36,188 bases of DNA, from contig CAZBSD010000023.1 in NCBI GenBank assembly GCA_964494735.1, positions 1 through 36,188 on the forward strand. Direction: 5' to 3'. Below, in pieces: positions 16,794 to 25,173 of this stretch. Source of the stretch: PHAA01 sp964494735. GTDB taxonomy: Bacteria; Bacillota; Syntrophomonadia; Syntrophomonadales; Syntrophomonadaceae. Under the pieces are notes generated by a model, which was not told the origin of the DNA, ran no database searches, and was given only the letters and a program-made list of their open reading frames with translations. Within the stretch, counting starts at the first letter, position 1, and every line of letters starts with the position of its first letter. Made by a program: the position numbers and the translations under genes.

Positions 16794-16850
16794 ACAATTC
16801 AATTACGATGGTTGCTGACACAGGTGGTATCCCTAAATAACCATTGGCAT

Positions 16851-16894
16851 AGCCCGTTAACGAAGCGTAAAATGCGTTGAGTGGACGGGCTTTT
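16851..16894 (+). terminator. Intrinsic terminator after jag
   Basis: AGCCCGT (16851-16857) pairs with ACGGGCT (16885-16891); inside, AACG (16859-16862) pairs with CGTT (16875-16878). A short T4 run follows. It ends the rpmH-jag unit. Confidence 0.65.
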
Positions 16895-16904
16895 AAAATA
16901 GAAT
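16877..16904 (+). promoter_or_regulatory. Candidate promoter for the mnmE-noc unit
   Basis: -35-like TTGAGT (16877-16882), 16-nt spacer, -10-like TAGAAT (16899-16904). The -35 lies inside the jag terminator stem. The start of transcription would be about 120 nt before the mnmE ATG. Match is moderate and the gap shows no better pair. Confidence 0.4.
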
Positions 16905-17029
16905 AATTAGTTTCGCCCCAAGCGAGGTGCGATGATAATCGCTGTCAGATATTAAGAAACTTTGCCCCAGCAGAACTCAGGACATAGGCTGTGGGTTTTT
17001 TGGGTGAACCAGCAGAAAGAGGTGGAGAG

Positions 17030-18403
17030 ATGAAAGAGGATATGATCGCCGCACTGTCCACCCCACCGGGTGAAGGTGGAATTGGTATCATTAGGCTGAG
17101 CGGAGAAGGGGTTATCGAGAGAGTGGCGATGATTTTCAAGCCGGTCAAGGGGCGCCAATTTCACGAACGGGCGGGCTTTACATTAACACTGGGCTGGATC
17201 ACGGATGAAGATGGCTCCAATATCGACCAGGTCTTGGTGGGCATAATGCGTTCGCCCTGCAGCTACACGGGCGAGGATGTGGTGGAGATAAACTGTCACG
17301 GCGGCAGTTTACCGATCCGCCGATGCCTACAGAGATGCCTGGACATGGGTATGCGGTTGGCCGAACCGGGAGAGTTCACCAAGCGGGCATTCCTGAACGG
17401 ACGGATTGAGCTTAATCAGGCCGAAGCGGTAATAGACGTCATACGAGCCAAGACCGACCGGGGCCTTCAATTGGCTATGCAGCAGTTGGAAGGCAAAATC
17501 AGCTTCATCGATGAGTTGGAAGAAGACCTGCTCCAAGTCAACGCCTTGGTGGAAGCAAGCTTGGATTTTCCGGAAGAAGTCGGTGATTTGGATCCGAATC
17601 AAACCTTGGCGATCTTAGACACCATCCTGGACAAATTACGAAAACTCTTAGAGGCCGGACGTCGCAACGAAGTATACCGTGATGGCATCGATGTGGTCAT
17701 CTGCGGAAAGCCCAATGTGGGAAAATCAAGCCTCCTTAATGCCCTACTCCGCAAGGAAAAAGCGATAGTTACAGATATACCAGGTACTACCCGGGACGTT
17801 GTGGAGGATTACGTAAATATCAAGGGCATCCCAGTGAAGATAATGGATACTGCGGGGATAAGATTCACCGAAGATTTTGTGGAGAGGATAGGGGTGGAGA
17901 AATCCCGGGAAGTAATAGACAAGGCGCAGTTGCTCATCTTTATGTTGGATTTTTCTGAAGGCATAAGCAGGGAAGATATTGATATCTATCAGTCGGTTGA
18001 TCCAAGGCGGATGATCGTGCTGGTCAATAAAGACGATATGGAGGTCAAGAGGATCACTTCCTACGAGTTGGAAGTGATGTTTACCGGGGTGGAGGTGATC
18101 CGGGCCTCGGTAAAAAATGAAATAGGCTTGGAAGAACTGGAACGGGCTATAGAATCAAAGGTACTCGGTGGTACCATACCAATGGACGGCCTGGATATTA
18201 TGATCAACCTACGCCAGAAGGATGCATTGCAGCGTACCCTCGATCAAGTGCTGAGTGCGCGTAATAGTATCGGAGAGGTACCGCTGGATTGCCTGTCCAT
18301 CGATGTGTGGGGGGCACTTGAAACCCTGGGGGAGATAAGCGGGAAATCTTTGAAGGAAGATGTTATAGACCGCATTTTTCATGAATTTTGTATAGGCAAG
18401 TAA
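17030..18403 (+). CDS. mnmE: tRNA modification GTPase MnmE
   Basis: Works with MnmG to install the carboxymethylaminomethyl (or aminomethyl) group on wobble U34 of certain tRNAs. It has 457 residues. The N-terminal tetrahydrofolate-binding domain (IAALSTPPGEGGIGIIRLSG) is followed by a helical domain with an embedded G domain: G1 GKPNVGKS (226-233), G2 TDIPGTTRD (248-256), G3 DTAGI (273-277), G4 NKDD. The C-terminus is CIGK, the required CxGK motif. The ATG at 17030 has GGTGGAG close upstream; the open frame reaches back to a GTG at 16991, but those 13 residues are not family-like. It ends 10 bp before mnmG. Confidence 0.97.
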   Translation: MKEDMIAALSTPPGEGGIGIIRLSGEGVIERVAMIFKPVKGRQFHERAGFTLTLGWITDEDGSNIDQVLVGIMRSPCSYTGEDVVEINCHGGSLPIRRCLQRCLDMGMRLAEPGEFTKRAFLNGRIELNQAEAVIDVIRAKTDRGLQLAMQQLEGKISFIDELEEDLLQVNALVEASLDFPEEVGDLDPNQTLAILDTILDKLRKLLEAGRRNEVYRDGIDVVICGKPNVGKSSLLNALLRKEKAIVTDIPGTTRDVVEDYVNIKGIPVKIMDTAGIRFTEDFVERIGVEKSREVIDKAQLLIFMLDFSEGISREDIDIYQSVDPRRMIVLVNKDDMEVKRITSYELEVMFTGVEVIRASVKNEIGLEELERAIESKVLGGTIPMDGLDIMINLRQKDALQRTLDQVLSARNSIGEVPLDCLSIDVWGALETLGEISGKSLKEDVIDRIFHEFCIGK

Positions 18404-18413
18404 GGTGATAGAA

Positions 18414-20285
18414 ATGATTTATGAAGCTGGTAAATATGATGTAATCGTAATCGGTGCTGGTCATGCCGGCTGCGAGGCGGCCCTGGCTTCCGCCCGGATG
18501 GGCTGCAATACTCTCTTGGTGACCATGAGTGTAGAAAACATAGCGTTGATGCCGTGTAACCCGTCCGTGGGCGGTCCCGCCAAAGCCCAACTAGTTAGGG
18601 AGATAGATGCTTTGGGGGGCGAGATGGGCATTAATATCGATAAGTCGAGTATCCAAATGCGGATGATAAATACCGGCAAAGGTCCTGCGGTGCAGGCTTT
18701 AAGAGCTCAAGCAGACAAACACGAGTACGGCCGCGAGATGATAAAGACGATACTAAAACAGTCAGGGCTGGATTTACTGATGGCCGAAGTTGAGGATATT
18801 GAGTCCGATGGGGACCGGGTGACCGCTGTCTTGACACGTACCGGGGCTCGGTATGAGTGCCAGGCGGTAGTGCTGACCACGGGCACATACCTCAAAGGAC
18901 GGATTATTGCCGGTGAAGTTATCTATGATGGTGGGCCTGGAAACCAGTTTCCTGCCGTCAGACTATCCGACAACCTACAGTCGATGGGAATCAAGCTGGG
19001 GCGATTTAAAACCGGAACCCCCCCCCGGATCGATCGCAAAACCGTCGATTTCTCGAGAATGGAGGAACAACCGGGCGACAGTTATCCGTGGCGTTTTTCT
19101 TTTATCAGTCCTCTACCTCATAGGGCACAATTGTCCTGCTGGCTGACCCATTCCACGACCGAGACCCATCGCATTGTGAGAGAAAACATTGACCGGGCGC
19201 CTATGTTCACAGGTGTCATTCAAGGCAGGGGCCCGCGCTACTGCCCATCATTTGAGGACAAGGTGGTGCGATTCTCCCATAAGGATTCGCACCAGTTGTT
19301 CATTGAACCCGAGGGACGAGACACAGATGAAATGTACGTACAGGGATTGAATACGAGTTTGCCGGAGGACGTGCAGGTACGGGTCCTCCGGAGTATTCCC
19401 GGATTAGAATCGGTACACATGATTCGGACCGGGTATGCAATTGAATACGATTATGTGATCCCTTCCCAAGCCCAGCTTAGCCTGGAAAATAAGGTCGTGG
19501 CAGGGCTTTTTACCGCCGGGCAGATAAATGGGACATCTGGGTATGAAGAGGCGGCCGCCCAGGGATTGATTGCCGGCATTAATGCGGCGTTGAAGGTACA
19601 GAGTCGAGAACCTTTTATCCTTAAGAGAAGCGATGCATACATTGGCGTGCTCATAGACGATCTTGTCACCAAGCATGCCGAGGAGCCTTATCGGTTGTTG
19701 ACTTCTCGGGCAGAATACCGATTGTTGTTACGGCAGGACAATGCCGATCTACGCTTGACTGAAAAGGGCCGCCAGATTGGCTTGGTGGATGACTTACGCT
19801 GGGACTTTTTTAAGGACAAAAAGGCTCGCCTGGATAAGGGAACCAGTGATCTTCTGAATACAACCTTCACGCCTGCCGATGGCGCGATGAATGGTTTTCT
19901 GGCCAGCAGCGCCAGTGCGCCTCTGCGTGACAGGACTTCCCTTTGGGAATTGCTGCGCAGGCCTGAAATCAAGATAAGCGATCTTATCGGGCAGGGATGG
20001 ATGGAAGCAGATAAAGCGGAGATCATGGACCAAATCCAGATCCAGTGCAAATATGAAGGTTATATAAACAAACAGCGCGACCAAGTGCGTCGATTCGAAA
20101 AGATGGAGAGCAAGCCGATCCCGGTGGATATCGATTACGATCAAGTTTACAGCCTATCCAATGAAGCTGTTCAGAAACTAAAGGAGATAAGGCCCCGATC
20201 AATAGGTCATGCTTCACGGATTTCCGGGGTCACCCCCGCGGATATTAATATTTTATTAATAGTTTTGGAAAAAAGAAGGAATTAA
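18414..20285 (+). CDS. mnmG: tRNA uridine-5-carboxymethylaminomethyl modification enzyme MnmG
   Basis: FAD-dependent partner of MnmE in U34 modification. It has 623 residues from the ATG at 18414. N-terminal Rossmann motif is VIGAGHAGCEAA, then CNPSVGGPAK, and the characteristic KTGTPPRIDRKTVDFS; the C-terminal part is helical and ends with the MnmE-binding segment. I chose ATG 18414 because AAGGTG lies 6 nt upstream; a GTG at 18405 in the same frame would overlap that Shine-Dalgarno. It lies between mnmE and rsmG in the usual order. Confidence 0.97.
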   Translation: MIYEAGKYDVIVIGAGHAGCEAALASARMGCNTLLVTMSVENIALMPCNPSVGGPAKAQLVREIDALGGEMGINIDKSSIQMRMINTGKGPAVQALRAQADKHEYGREMIKTILKQSGLDLLMAEVEDIESDGDRVTAVLTRTGARYECQAVVLTTGTYLKGRIIAGEVIYDGGPGNQFPAVRLSDNLQSMGIKLGRFKTGTPPRIDRKTVDFSRMEEQPGDSYPWRFSFISPLPHRAQLSCWLTHSTTETHRIVRENIDRAPMFTGVIQGRGPRYCPSFEDKVVRFSHKDSHQLFIEPEGRDTDEMYVQGLNTSLPEDVQVRVLRSIPGLESVHMIRTGYAIEYDYVIPSQAQLSLENKVVAGLFTAGQINGTSGYEEAAAQGLIAGINAALKVQSREPFILKRSDAYIGVLIDDLVTKHAEEPYRLLTSRAEYRLLLRQDNADLRLTEKGRQIGLVDDLRWDFFKDKKARLDKGTSDLLNTTFTPADGAMNGFLASSASAPLRDRTSLWELLRRPEIKISDLIGQGWMEADKAEIMDQIQIQCKYEGYINKQRDQVRRFEKMESKPIPVDIDYDQVYSLSNEAVQKLKEIRPRSIGHASRISGVTPADINILLIVLEKRRN

Positions 20286-20294
20286 CCAAGCCGC

Positions 20295-20942
20295 ATGGAA
20301 ATAAATGTAAAGAGGTATTTAGAGATCTTGATGGAGGAAAACCAGCGGCAGAACCTTGTAAGTCGAAAGACTGCCAGGTCTGACCTTGACCAGCATGTCA
20401 GCGACTGTCTGCAGGTGCTGGAATGGTACTCGCTGTCAGGAGAGAACATCATCGACATTGGTAGTGGGGCTGGGTTTCCCGGGTTGGTATTGGCCCTGGC
20501 GGAACCAGGGTGTCAAATGACTCTGGTCGAGTCCGATTGGAAGAAGAGCGAATTTCTGGAGCTGGTTGTAAATAAGCTTGAAATCTCCAATATCGAGGTT
20601 ATCAGGGAGAGGGTTGAAAACCTGGGCCGGGACTGCATCCATAGGGGAAGTTTTGATCTGTGTACAAGCCGGGCAGTGGCGGTAACACGCATTTTGCTCG
20701 AGTACGGAATGCCCTTGGTGAAAACGGGCGGAAGGCTGTTACTCTGGAAAGGCAGTCAGTACCAGGCGGAAATGGACGAGGCACAGCAAGCTCTGAAAAT
20801 ACTTGGAGGAAGGGTGGAAACGGTCCATCCCTATAGCCTGATGCACGAAAGTGACCGAGTTATCGTGTCGGTGCAAAAAATCTCCCCCACCCCGCCACAG
20901 TATCCGCGCAAGGTTGGGACACCGTCCAAGAGGCCTTTGTAG
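20295..20942 (+). CDS. rsmG: 16S rRNA (guanine-N7) methyltransferase RsmG
   Basis: SAM-dependent enzyme that makes m7G527 in 16S rRNA (E. coli numbering). It has 215 residues. The SAM loop is IDIGSGAGFPG (53-63), the motif SRAVA follows in the middle, and the C-terminal YPRKVGTPSKRPL is the family signature. Loss of this enzyme is known to give low-level streptomycin resistance in other bacteria. It starts 9 bp after mnmG with only a distant GAAGGA, and ends 11 bp before noc. Confidence 0.97.
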   Translation: MEINVKRYLEILMEENQRQNLVSRKTARSDLDQHVSDCLQVLEWYSLSGENIIDIGSGAGFPGLVLALAEPGCQMTLVESDWKKSEFLELVVNKLEISNIEVIRERVENLGRDCIHRGSFDLCTSRAVAVTRILLEYGMPLVKTGGRLLLWKGSQYQAEMDEAQQALKILGGRVETVHPYSLMHESDRVIVSVQKISPTPPQYPRKVGTPSKRPL

Positions 20943-20953
20943 GAGGAATTCAT

Positions 20954-21814
20954 ATGGCAGCGAAGAAACCTTTTGATAAGCTATGGACCAGAGCCACTCA
21001 ATTGAAAGTATTGGATTTGCCTTTAGAGGAGATTAGCCGTAATCCATACCAACCGCGCAAGGACTTTGATGATATTGAACTGAAGGAATTGTCGCAATCG
21101 ATATCGAAATATGGAGTGATCCAGCCCATCATAGTGAGAAAGACAAGTAGTGGCTATCAACTGATAGCCGGAGAAAGGCGGCTCAGAGCTTGTCGTATGA
21201 TTGGAAAAGCGACCGTGCCGGCGATAATTCAGAATATGGGCGATCAGCAGATGGCCGCGGTATCTTTGATAGAAAACCTGCAGCGGAAAGATCTAAATTA
21301 CTTTGAGGAGGCCGAAGCCTACACCAGATTGATAAATGAATTCGGGATGACGCAGGAAGAGATCGCGCAGAACGTTGGCCGGAGTCAGTCGGCGGTAGCC
21401 AATAAATTGCGGCTGCTTAGGTTAGCCAGGGAACTACGCTGTCTAATAGTTACGGAAACGATCACTGAGAGGCATGCCAGGGCGCTGCTTAAACTGAATT
21501 CTATCCAGACCCAGAAGGAGGTCTTGCTGGCTATATACGAGAGAGACCTTACCGTAAAGGAAACGGAGGAAGTGGTGGAGAGACTGCGTTACAATAACCT
21601 GCCCCGGGAAAGCAACCATACTGGGAGCGGACAGCAGATATCCAGTGTTATTAAGGACGCCCGGATATTCCTCAATACCATCAAAGAGACAGTGAACCGA
21701 GCTCGCAAAATAGGGATAGATATGGTAATGACCGAAAACGACAGCGAAGATGCATACGAGATCTTCATCCAGGTGCCAAAATTGAAACGCCCGGGTCGGG
21801 CGGCAGCCAAATGA
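20954..21814 (+). CDS. noc: Nucleoid occlusion protein Noc (ParB family)
   Basis: ParB-like CTPase that binds chromosomal Noc sites and blocks FtsZ ring assembly over the nucleoid. It has 286 residues. The N-terminal CTP-binding part has NPYQPRKDF and GERRLRA (73-79), then ENLQRKDL. The central helix-turn-helix is about MTQEEIAQNVGRSQSAVANK, and the C-terminal part is a dimerisation domain. I call it Noc and not a second ParB because it stands between rsmG and parA, exactly as noc does in B. subtilis, and a separate parB follows. The start has a strong TAGGAGGA. A terminator follows at 21849. Confidence 0.9.
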   Translation: MAAKKPFDKLWTRATQLKVLDLPLEEISRNPYQPRKDFDDIELKELSQSISKYGVIQPIIVRKTSSGYQLIAGERRLRACRMIGKATVPAIIQNMGDQQMAAVSLIENLQRKDLNYFEEAEAYTRLINEFGMTQEEIAQNVGRSQSAVANKLRLLRLARELRCLIVTETITERHARALLKLNSIQTQKEVLLAIYERDLTVKETEEVVERLRYNNLPRESNHTGSGQQISSVIKDARIFLNTIKETVNRARKIGIDMVMTENDSEDAYEIFIQVPKLKRPGRAAAK

Positions 21815-21848
21815 TTAAGTGAACTCGAAAAGAGATGAACATGTTTAA

Positions 21849-21875
21849 AGCAGGAGGCGCTCCCCCTGCTTTTTT
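21849..21875 (+). terminator. Intrinsic terminator after noc
   Basis: AGCAGGAGG (21849-21857) pairs with CCCCCTGCT (21862-21870) with one mismatch and a 4-nt loop, followed by a T-run to 21875. It separates the mnmE-noc unit from parA-parB. Confidence 0.88.
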
Positions 21876-21922
21876 ATTCCTAGGGATTTTTGCCAAAAAG
21901 GATAAAAACGAAGCCGGCCCTT

Positions 21923-21931
21923 TGGTATAAT
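21923..21931 (+). promoter_or_regulatory. Extended -10 promoter for parA-parB
   Basis: TGGTATAAT combines the extended -10 TG (21923-21924) with a perfect TATAAT (21926-21931). No good -35 is seen at the proper distance (ATAAAAA-rich sequence instead), which suits an extended -10 promoter. The predicted start is about 74 nt before the parA ATG. Confidence 0.65.
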
Positions 21932-22011
21932 AACAGGCAGGGCTACATAAAAGCAAACCCTTCTCGATAACGGCCGGGAAAAGGCGCTACAGGCAAGAAA
22001 GGTGGACAAGA

Positions 22012-22794
22012 ATGGCTCAGATCATCGCGGTGACCAACCAAAAGGGAGGGGTGGGTAAGACTACCACCGCTATTAATCTGGCCACTTATATCGCACTGGA
22101 AGGAAAAAAAACCTTACTCGTAGATGCGGACCCTCAAGGAAATGCCACCAGTGGTCTGGGGGTGAATCGCAAGCGCCTGAAATACTGTTTACACGACCTT
22201 CTAATCGACGGACTTGAATTTGTTCAGGTCATGACCGTAAGCCGGGTGGAGGGACTGGATTTGATTCCGGCCACCATTGATTTGGCTGGTGCAGAGGTAG
22301 AGTTGGTCGGCCGCCCTGGCCGCGAACAGGCTTTAGCCCTGGCTTTGGCACCAATAAGCGAATACTACGATTACATAATAATCGATTGCCCGCCTTCGCT
22401 GGGCTTGTTGACCATAAATGCATTGACCGCTTGTGAATCGGTATTGATCCCCCTCCAGTGTGAATACTATGCTTTGGAAGGCCTGAGCCAGCTGATGGAT
22501 ACCATTCAATTGGTGCGCAAACAGCTCAATCCCCGTATAAGGGTTGAGGGTATTGTGTTTACCATGTTTGATGGTCGCACCAATCTTTCCATACAGGTAG
22601 TTGATGAGGTAAAAAAGCATTTTCGCAAGGATGTATATAAGACCATTATCCCCCGCAACGTTAGATTGAGTGAAGCGCCCAGCCACGGCAAGCCTATTGC
22701 TCTGTATGATGCGCGCTCCAAGGGGGCGGAGGTATACCAAGATTTGGCCAGGGAGGTATTGGAACGTGGTAAAGAAAGAACGCGGTTTAGGTAG
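22012..22794 (+). CDS. parA: Chromosome partitioning ATPase ParA (Soj)
   Basis: Walker-type ATPase that binds the nucleoid and moves ParB-parS complexes; in B. subtilis the homologue Soj also regulates DnaA. It has 260 residues. The deviant Walker A is KGGVGKTT (11-18), switch I contains DADPQGNATSGLG, and Walker B is IIIDCPPSLG. AAAGGTGG lies about 7 nt before the ATG. The gene overlaps parB by 29 bp. Confidence 0.97.
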   Translation: MAQIIAVTNQKGGVGKTTTAINLATYIALEGKKTLLVDADPQGNATSGLGVNRKRLKYCLHDLLIDGLEFVQVMTVSRVEGLDLIPATIDLAGAEVELVGRPGREQALALALAPISEYYDYIIIDCPPSLGLLTINALTACESVLIPLQCEYYALEGLSQLMDTIQLVRKQLNPRIRVEGIVFTMFDGRTNLSIQVVDEVKKHFRKDVYKTIIPRNVRLSEAPSHGKPIALYDARSKGAEVYQDLAREVLERGKERTRFR

Positions 22795-23599
22795 AGGGTT
22801 AGAGGCATTATTGCCGTCCATTGACGGAGATTCGGCACCTCTCCTGAGCTTGGAAGTGAAACGGATGGTCCCACAGCTCAACCAACCTAGAAAAATATTT
22901 GAGGACGATGCCTTACAAGAGCTTGTGGATTCTATAAGAGAACATGGCGTTCTGCAACCCGTCTTGGTCAGACCTAAGGGCGACTTTTACGAAATAATTG
23001 CCGGGGAAAGACGGTGGCGGGCAGCCCAATTAGCAGGATTAGACAACCTGCCGGCACTTGTCAAGGAGATAGAGGACGTGCAGACGGCCGAAATTTCACT
23101 TGTCGAAAACCTGCAAAGAGAAGACCTGTCAGCCATTGAAGAGGCCAAGGCTTTTAAGAACCTACTGGAGCATTACCAGTATACCCAGGAGCAGGTAGCA
23201 TCCCGGGTCGGCAAAAGCAGGGCTTACATAGCCAACACCATCCGGTTGCTCAATCTTAGCCCGGAGATTATTGAAATGATTGAACAAAGGAAGATTTCTC
23301 CCGGCCATGCGCGGGCTTTGTTGTCGCTGCGCAATTCGAAAGAGCAAATAGCGGCTGCCCACGATATCATCAACAAACAGTTGTCCGTGCGGCAAACGGA
23401 AAAGAAGGCCAAAGGCCACAAGAAACCGAGTAATAAGCCGAACAGCAAGAGCTTGGAAATAACCGAACTGGAAGAACGCCTGCAGAAGATCCTCGGTACG
23501 CGTGTAGACATTAACACCATGAGGGGTGGAGGTAGAATAGAAATATCCTATTATGGTGAAGAGGAGCTGGAGAGATTAATAGATATACTTGGGGCTTGA
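22766..23599 (+). CDS. parB: Chromosome partitioning protein ParB (Spo0J)
   Basis: CTP-dependent DNA clamp that loads at parS and spreads to build the partition complex and recruit condensin. It has 277 residues from a GTG at 22766. The N-terminus KKERGLGRGLEALLP is the ParA-stimulating segment; next are NQPRKIF, the CTP-binding GERRWRA (80-86), ENLQRED, a helix-turn-helix (about YTQEQVASRVGKSRAYIANT), and a C-terminal dimerisation domain. I chose the GTG at 22766 because GGGAGG lies about 10 nt upstream and the family N-terminus starts there, although the frame is open further into parA. A parS site lies 220 bp downstream. Confidence 0.96.
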   Translation: MVKKERGLGRGLEALLPSIDGDSAPLLSLEVKRMVPQLNQPRKIFEDDALQELVDSIREHGVLQPVLVRPKGDFYEIIAGERRWRAAQLAGLDNLPALVKEIEDVQTAEISLVENLQREDLSAIEEAKAFKNLLEHYQYTQEQVASRVGKSRAYIANTIRLLNLSPEIIEMIEQRKISPGHARALLSLRNSKEQIAAAHDIINKQLSVRQTEKKAKGHKKPSNKPNSKSLEITELEERLQKILGTRVDINTMRGGGRIEISYYGEEELERLIDILGA

Positions 23600-23654
23600 G
23601 ACTGACGCCGGCCTCGACCTTTAACCGGGCTTTTGTGTTAATAAAGAAGGATTA

Positions 23655-23688
23655 ATCCCATCAAGGGCGGACCTGATGGGATTTTTTT
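23655..23688 (+). terminator. Intrinsic terminator after parB
   Basis: ATCCCATCA (23655-23663) pairs perfectly with TGATGGGAT (23674-23682), then T7. It ends the parA-parB unit. The rest of the 241-bp parB-larC gap holds only the parS site. Confidence 0.92.
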
Positions 23689-23818
23689 ACCGGCTACCGG
23701 GTTATGTGGAGGCTTGAGCCGGTTATTTAAATGGGAAGGAGCCAACTGCAGGGACAAACATGGGAAATATTAAGGGAAGAGAATTTCAGCAAACACATTG
23801 AAAAACTTGGGTCTGGAA

Positions 23819-23834
23819 AGTTTCACGTGAAACA
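23819..23834. other. parS site
   Basis: AGTTTCACGTGAAACA matches the B. subtilis parS TGTTTCACGTGAAACA at 15 of 16 positions; only the first outer base differs. It lies between the convergent parB and larC genes, 6 bp beyond the larC stop codon and about 9.4 kb from the candidate origin. ParB from 22766-23599 is the expected ligand. Confidence 0.95.
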
Positions 23835-23840
23835 GCCGTG

Positions 23841-25025
23841 CTATTTCGGAACCCGACTTCGAGCACAGAGCAAGGAATTCACCGCTTCGTATACCTTTAG
23901 AATCGGCAGTCCTTCGCGCTGAGCAATGGCTGCACAATCTTCAAATTCGGGCTTTACACGTACTTCGTCCATCCCCAGCCGGGCAATCTTGATTCTAACT
24001 GGACCCCACGGTGTAGCCAGGCTATCTTCATGACGGACAGCCAATATGCGGTTCTGCAAACGGTGCCTGACTCCCAGCGAACCGGTTTCCCTAATAATCA
24101 AATGGCATAACTCCTCCGTCCCCGCCGGTCGTGCCAAAATGGTGATCAGGCTGCCCGGGCGGTTTTTCTTCATAAATATGGGGGTGATAAAATAATCCAC
24201 CACCTCCGAATGCTCGGCCATGATGCGGACCAGATGGGAGAACAGCTCTGGGTTCATGTCGTCAATCTCGGTCTCCAGGATAGCGACCGTATCCTGTTCC
24301 CCGCTCGCTTCCGAAACGGTAGCCTGGACCACCCTTAAAAGGTTGGGAACACCGTCTGTTCGCTCAAACAGACCTGCCCCATAACCCGTTCGTACTGGGA
24401 TGAAAACAGGTAGCGTTGCGCCTTGAGCCGCAATAGATGTTAGCAGCGCTGCGCCGGTGGGAGTAACCAACTCCAACTGGACCGAAACGGGATAGCATGG
24501 ATAGTCCTGTAACAAAATGGCGGTAGCCGGGGCTGGCAGAGGATAGCGGCCATGACTGATTTCAACGGAACCCTGGCTCCAGGGTAGGCTGGAGGCAAAA
24601 CACAGATCTATCCCGAGTGTTTCGAGACATAAAAACGTCCCAACTATGTCGACAATAGTGTCAACCGCTCCCATCTCATGGAAGTGGACCTCCCTTGGCG
24701 TCACGCCATGAACAGCAGCTTCAGACATAGCCAGCTTATCAAACACCGCAATAGACCTAAACTTTACAGCCTGCGATAGAGGGCTGCGGGTGATTATTTT
24801 TTCAACATCCTCTAGGCGGCGCAATGGCGCCGCCTCCCCATGGACTACAAATGAGGAGCAACTGATCCCTTGCCGGACCTGTTTGCGGACCTCGATTTTT
24901 GCTCCAATCTCCAATGAGTCGATTCCGGTCTGGAGGTCGGCCCAACTTGCCCCACAATCGAGTAGGGCGCCAACCATCATGTCTCCCGATACGCCGGAAA
25001 AACAATCAAAGTAAATAATGTTCAT
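23841..25025 (-). CDS. larC: LarC-type nickel insertion protein
   Basis: Nickel chelatase that inserts Ni into pyridinium-3,5-bisthiocarboxylic acid mononucleotide to form the nickel-pincer cofactor (NPN) of lactate racemase and related enzymes. It has 394 residues, full length. The N-terminus FDCFSGVSGDM and the metal-type motif EVHFHEMGAVD are diagnostic; later come VTPTGAALL and ETEIDDMNPE. In some lactobacilli larC is split by a programmed frameshift; here it is one continuous frame. No larA, larB or larE is in the window, so the enzyme served is unknown. GGAGGATGAAGA precedes the ATG. It runs against the replication direction. Confidence 0.93.
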   Translation of the reverse strand: MNIIYFDCFSGVSGDMMVGALLDCGASWADLQTGIDSLEIGAKIEVRKQVRQGISCSSFVVHGEAAPLRRLEDVEKIITRSPLSQAVKFRSIAVFDKLAMSEAAVHGVTPREVHFHEMGAVDTIVDIVGTFLCLETLGIDLCFASSLPWSQGSVEISHGRYPLPAPATAILLQDYPCYPVSVQLELVTPTGAALLTSIAAQGATLPVFIPVRTGYGAGLFERTDGVPNLLRVVQATVSEASGEQDTVAILETEIDDMNPELFSHLVRIMAEHSEVVDYFITPIFMKKNRPGSLITILARPAGTEELCHLIIRETGSLGVRHRLQNRILAVRHEDSLATPWGPVRIKIARLGMDEVRVKPEFEDCAAIAQREGLPILKVYEAVNSLLCARSRVPK

Positions 25026-25074
25026 TCTTCATCCTCCAACATAGGCGTTGGGCCATACAGAGGAGCCTGCAACC

Positions 25075-25118
25075 ATAATTAGGCGCTCAATAAAACATCT
25101 CAAACCCTTCCTAATTAT
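25075..25118. repeat. 9-bp inverted repeat upstream of larC
   Basis: ATAATTAGG (25075-25083) and CCTAATTAT (25110-25118) form a perfect inverted repeat with a 26-nt spacer. The right arm overlaps a minus-strand TATAAT (25119-25114) that could be the larC -10, although no good -35 is visible. It could be an operator or a leader hairpin. Confidence 0.4.
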
Positions 25119-25173
25119 ACTACAACCTAAGAATATTGATTGGACATACAATGGGAATACGCAAGGGTCCTGC

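Noticed and set aside
22670..22765. 32-codon N-terminal extension of parB into parA
   Set aside because: The conserved ParB N-terminus (KKERGLGRG) starts just after GTG 22766, which has its own ribosome site.
23731..23922. 63-codon plus-strand frame over the parS site
   Set aside because: It runs into the antisense of larC, has no homology, and the stretch is better explained as an intergenic parS region.
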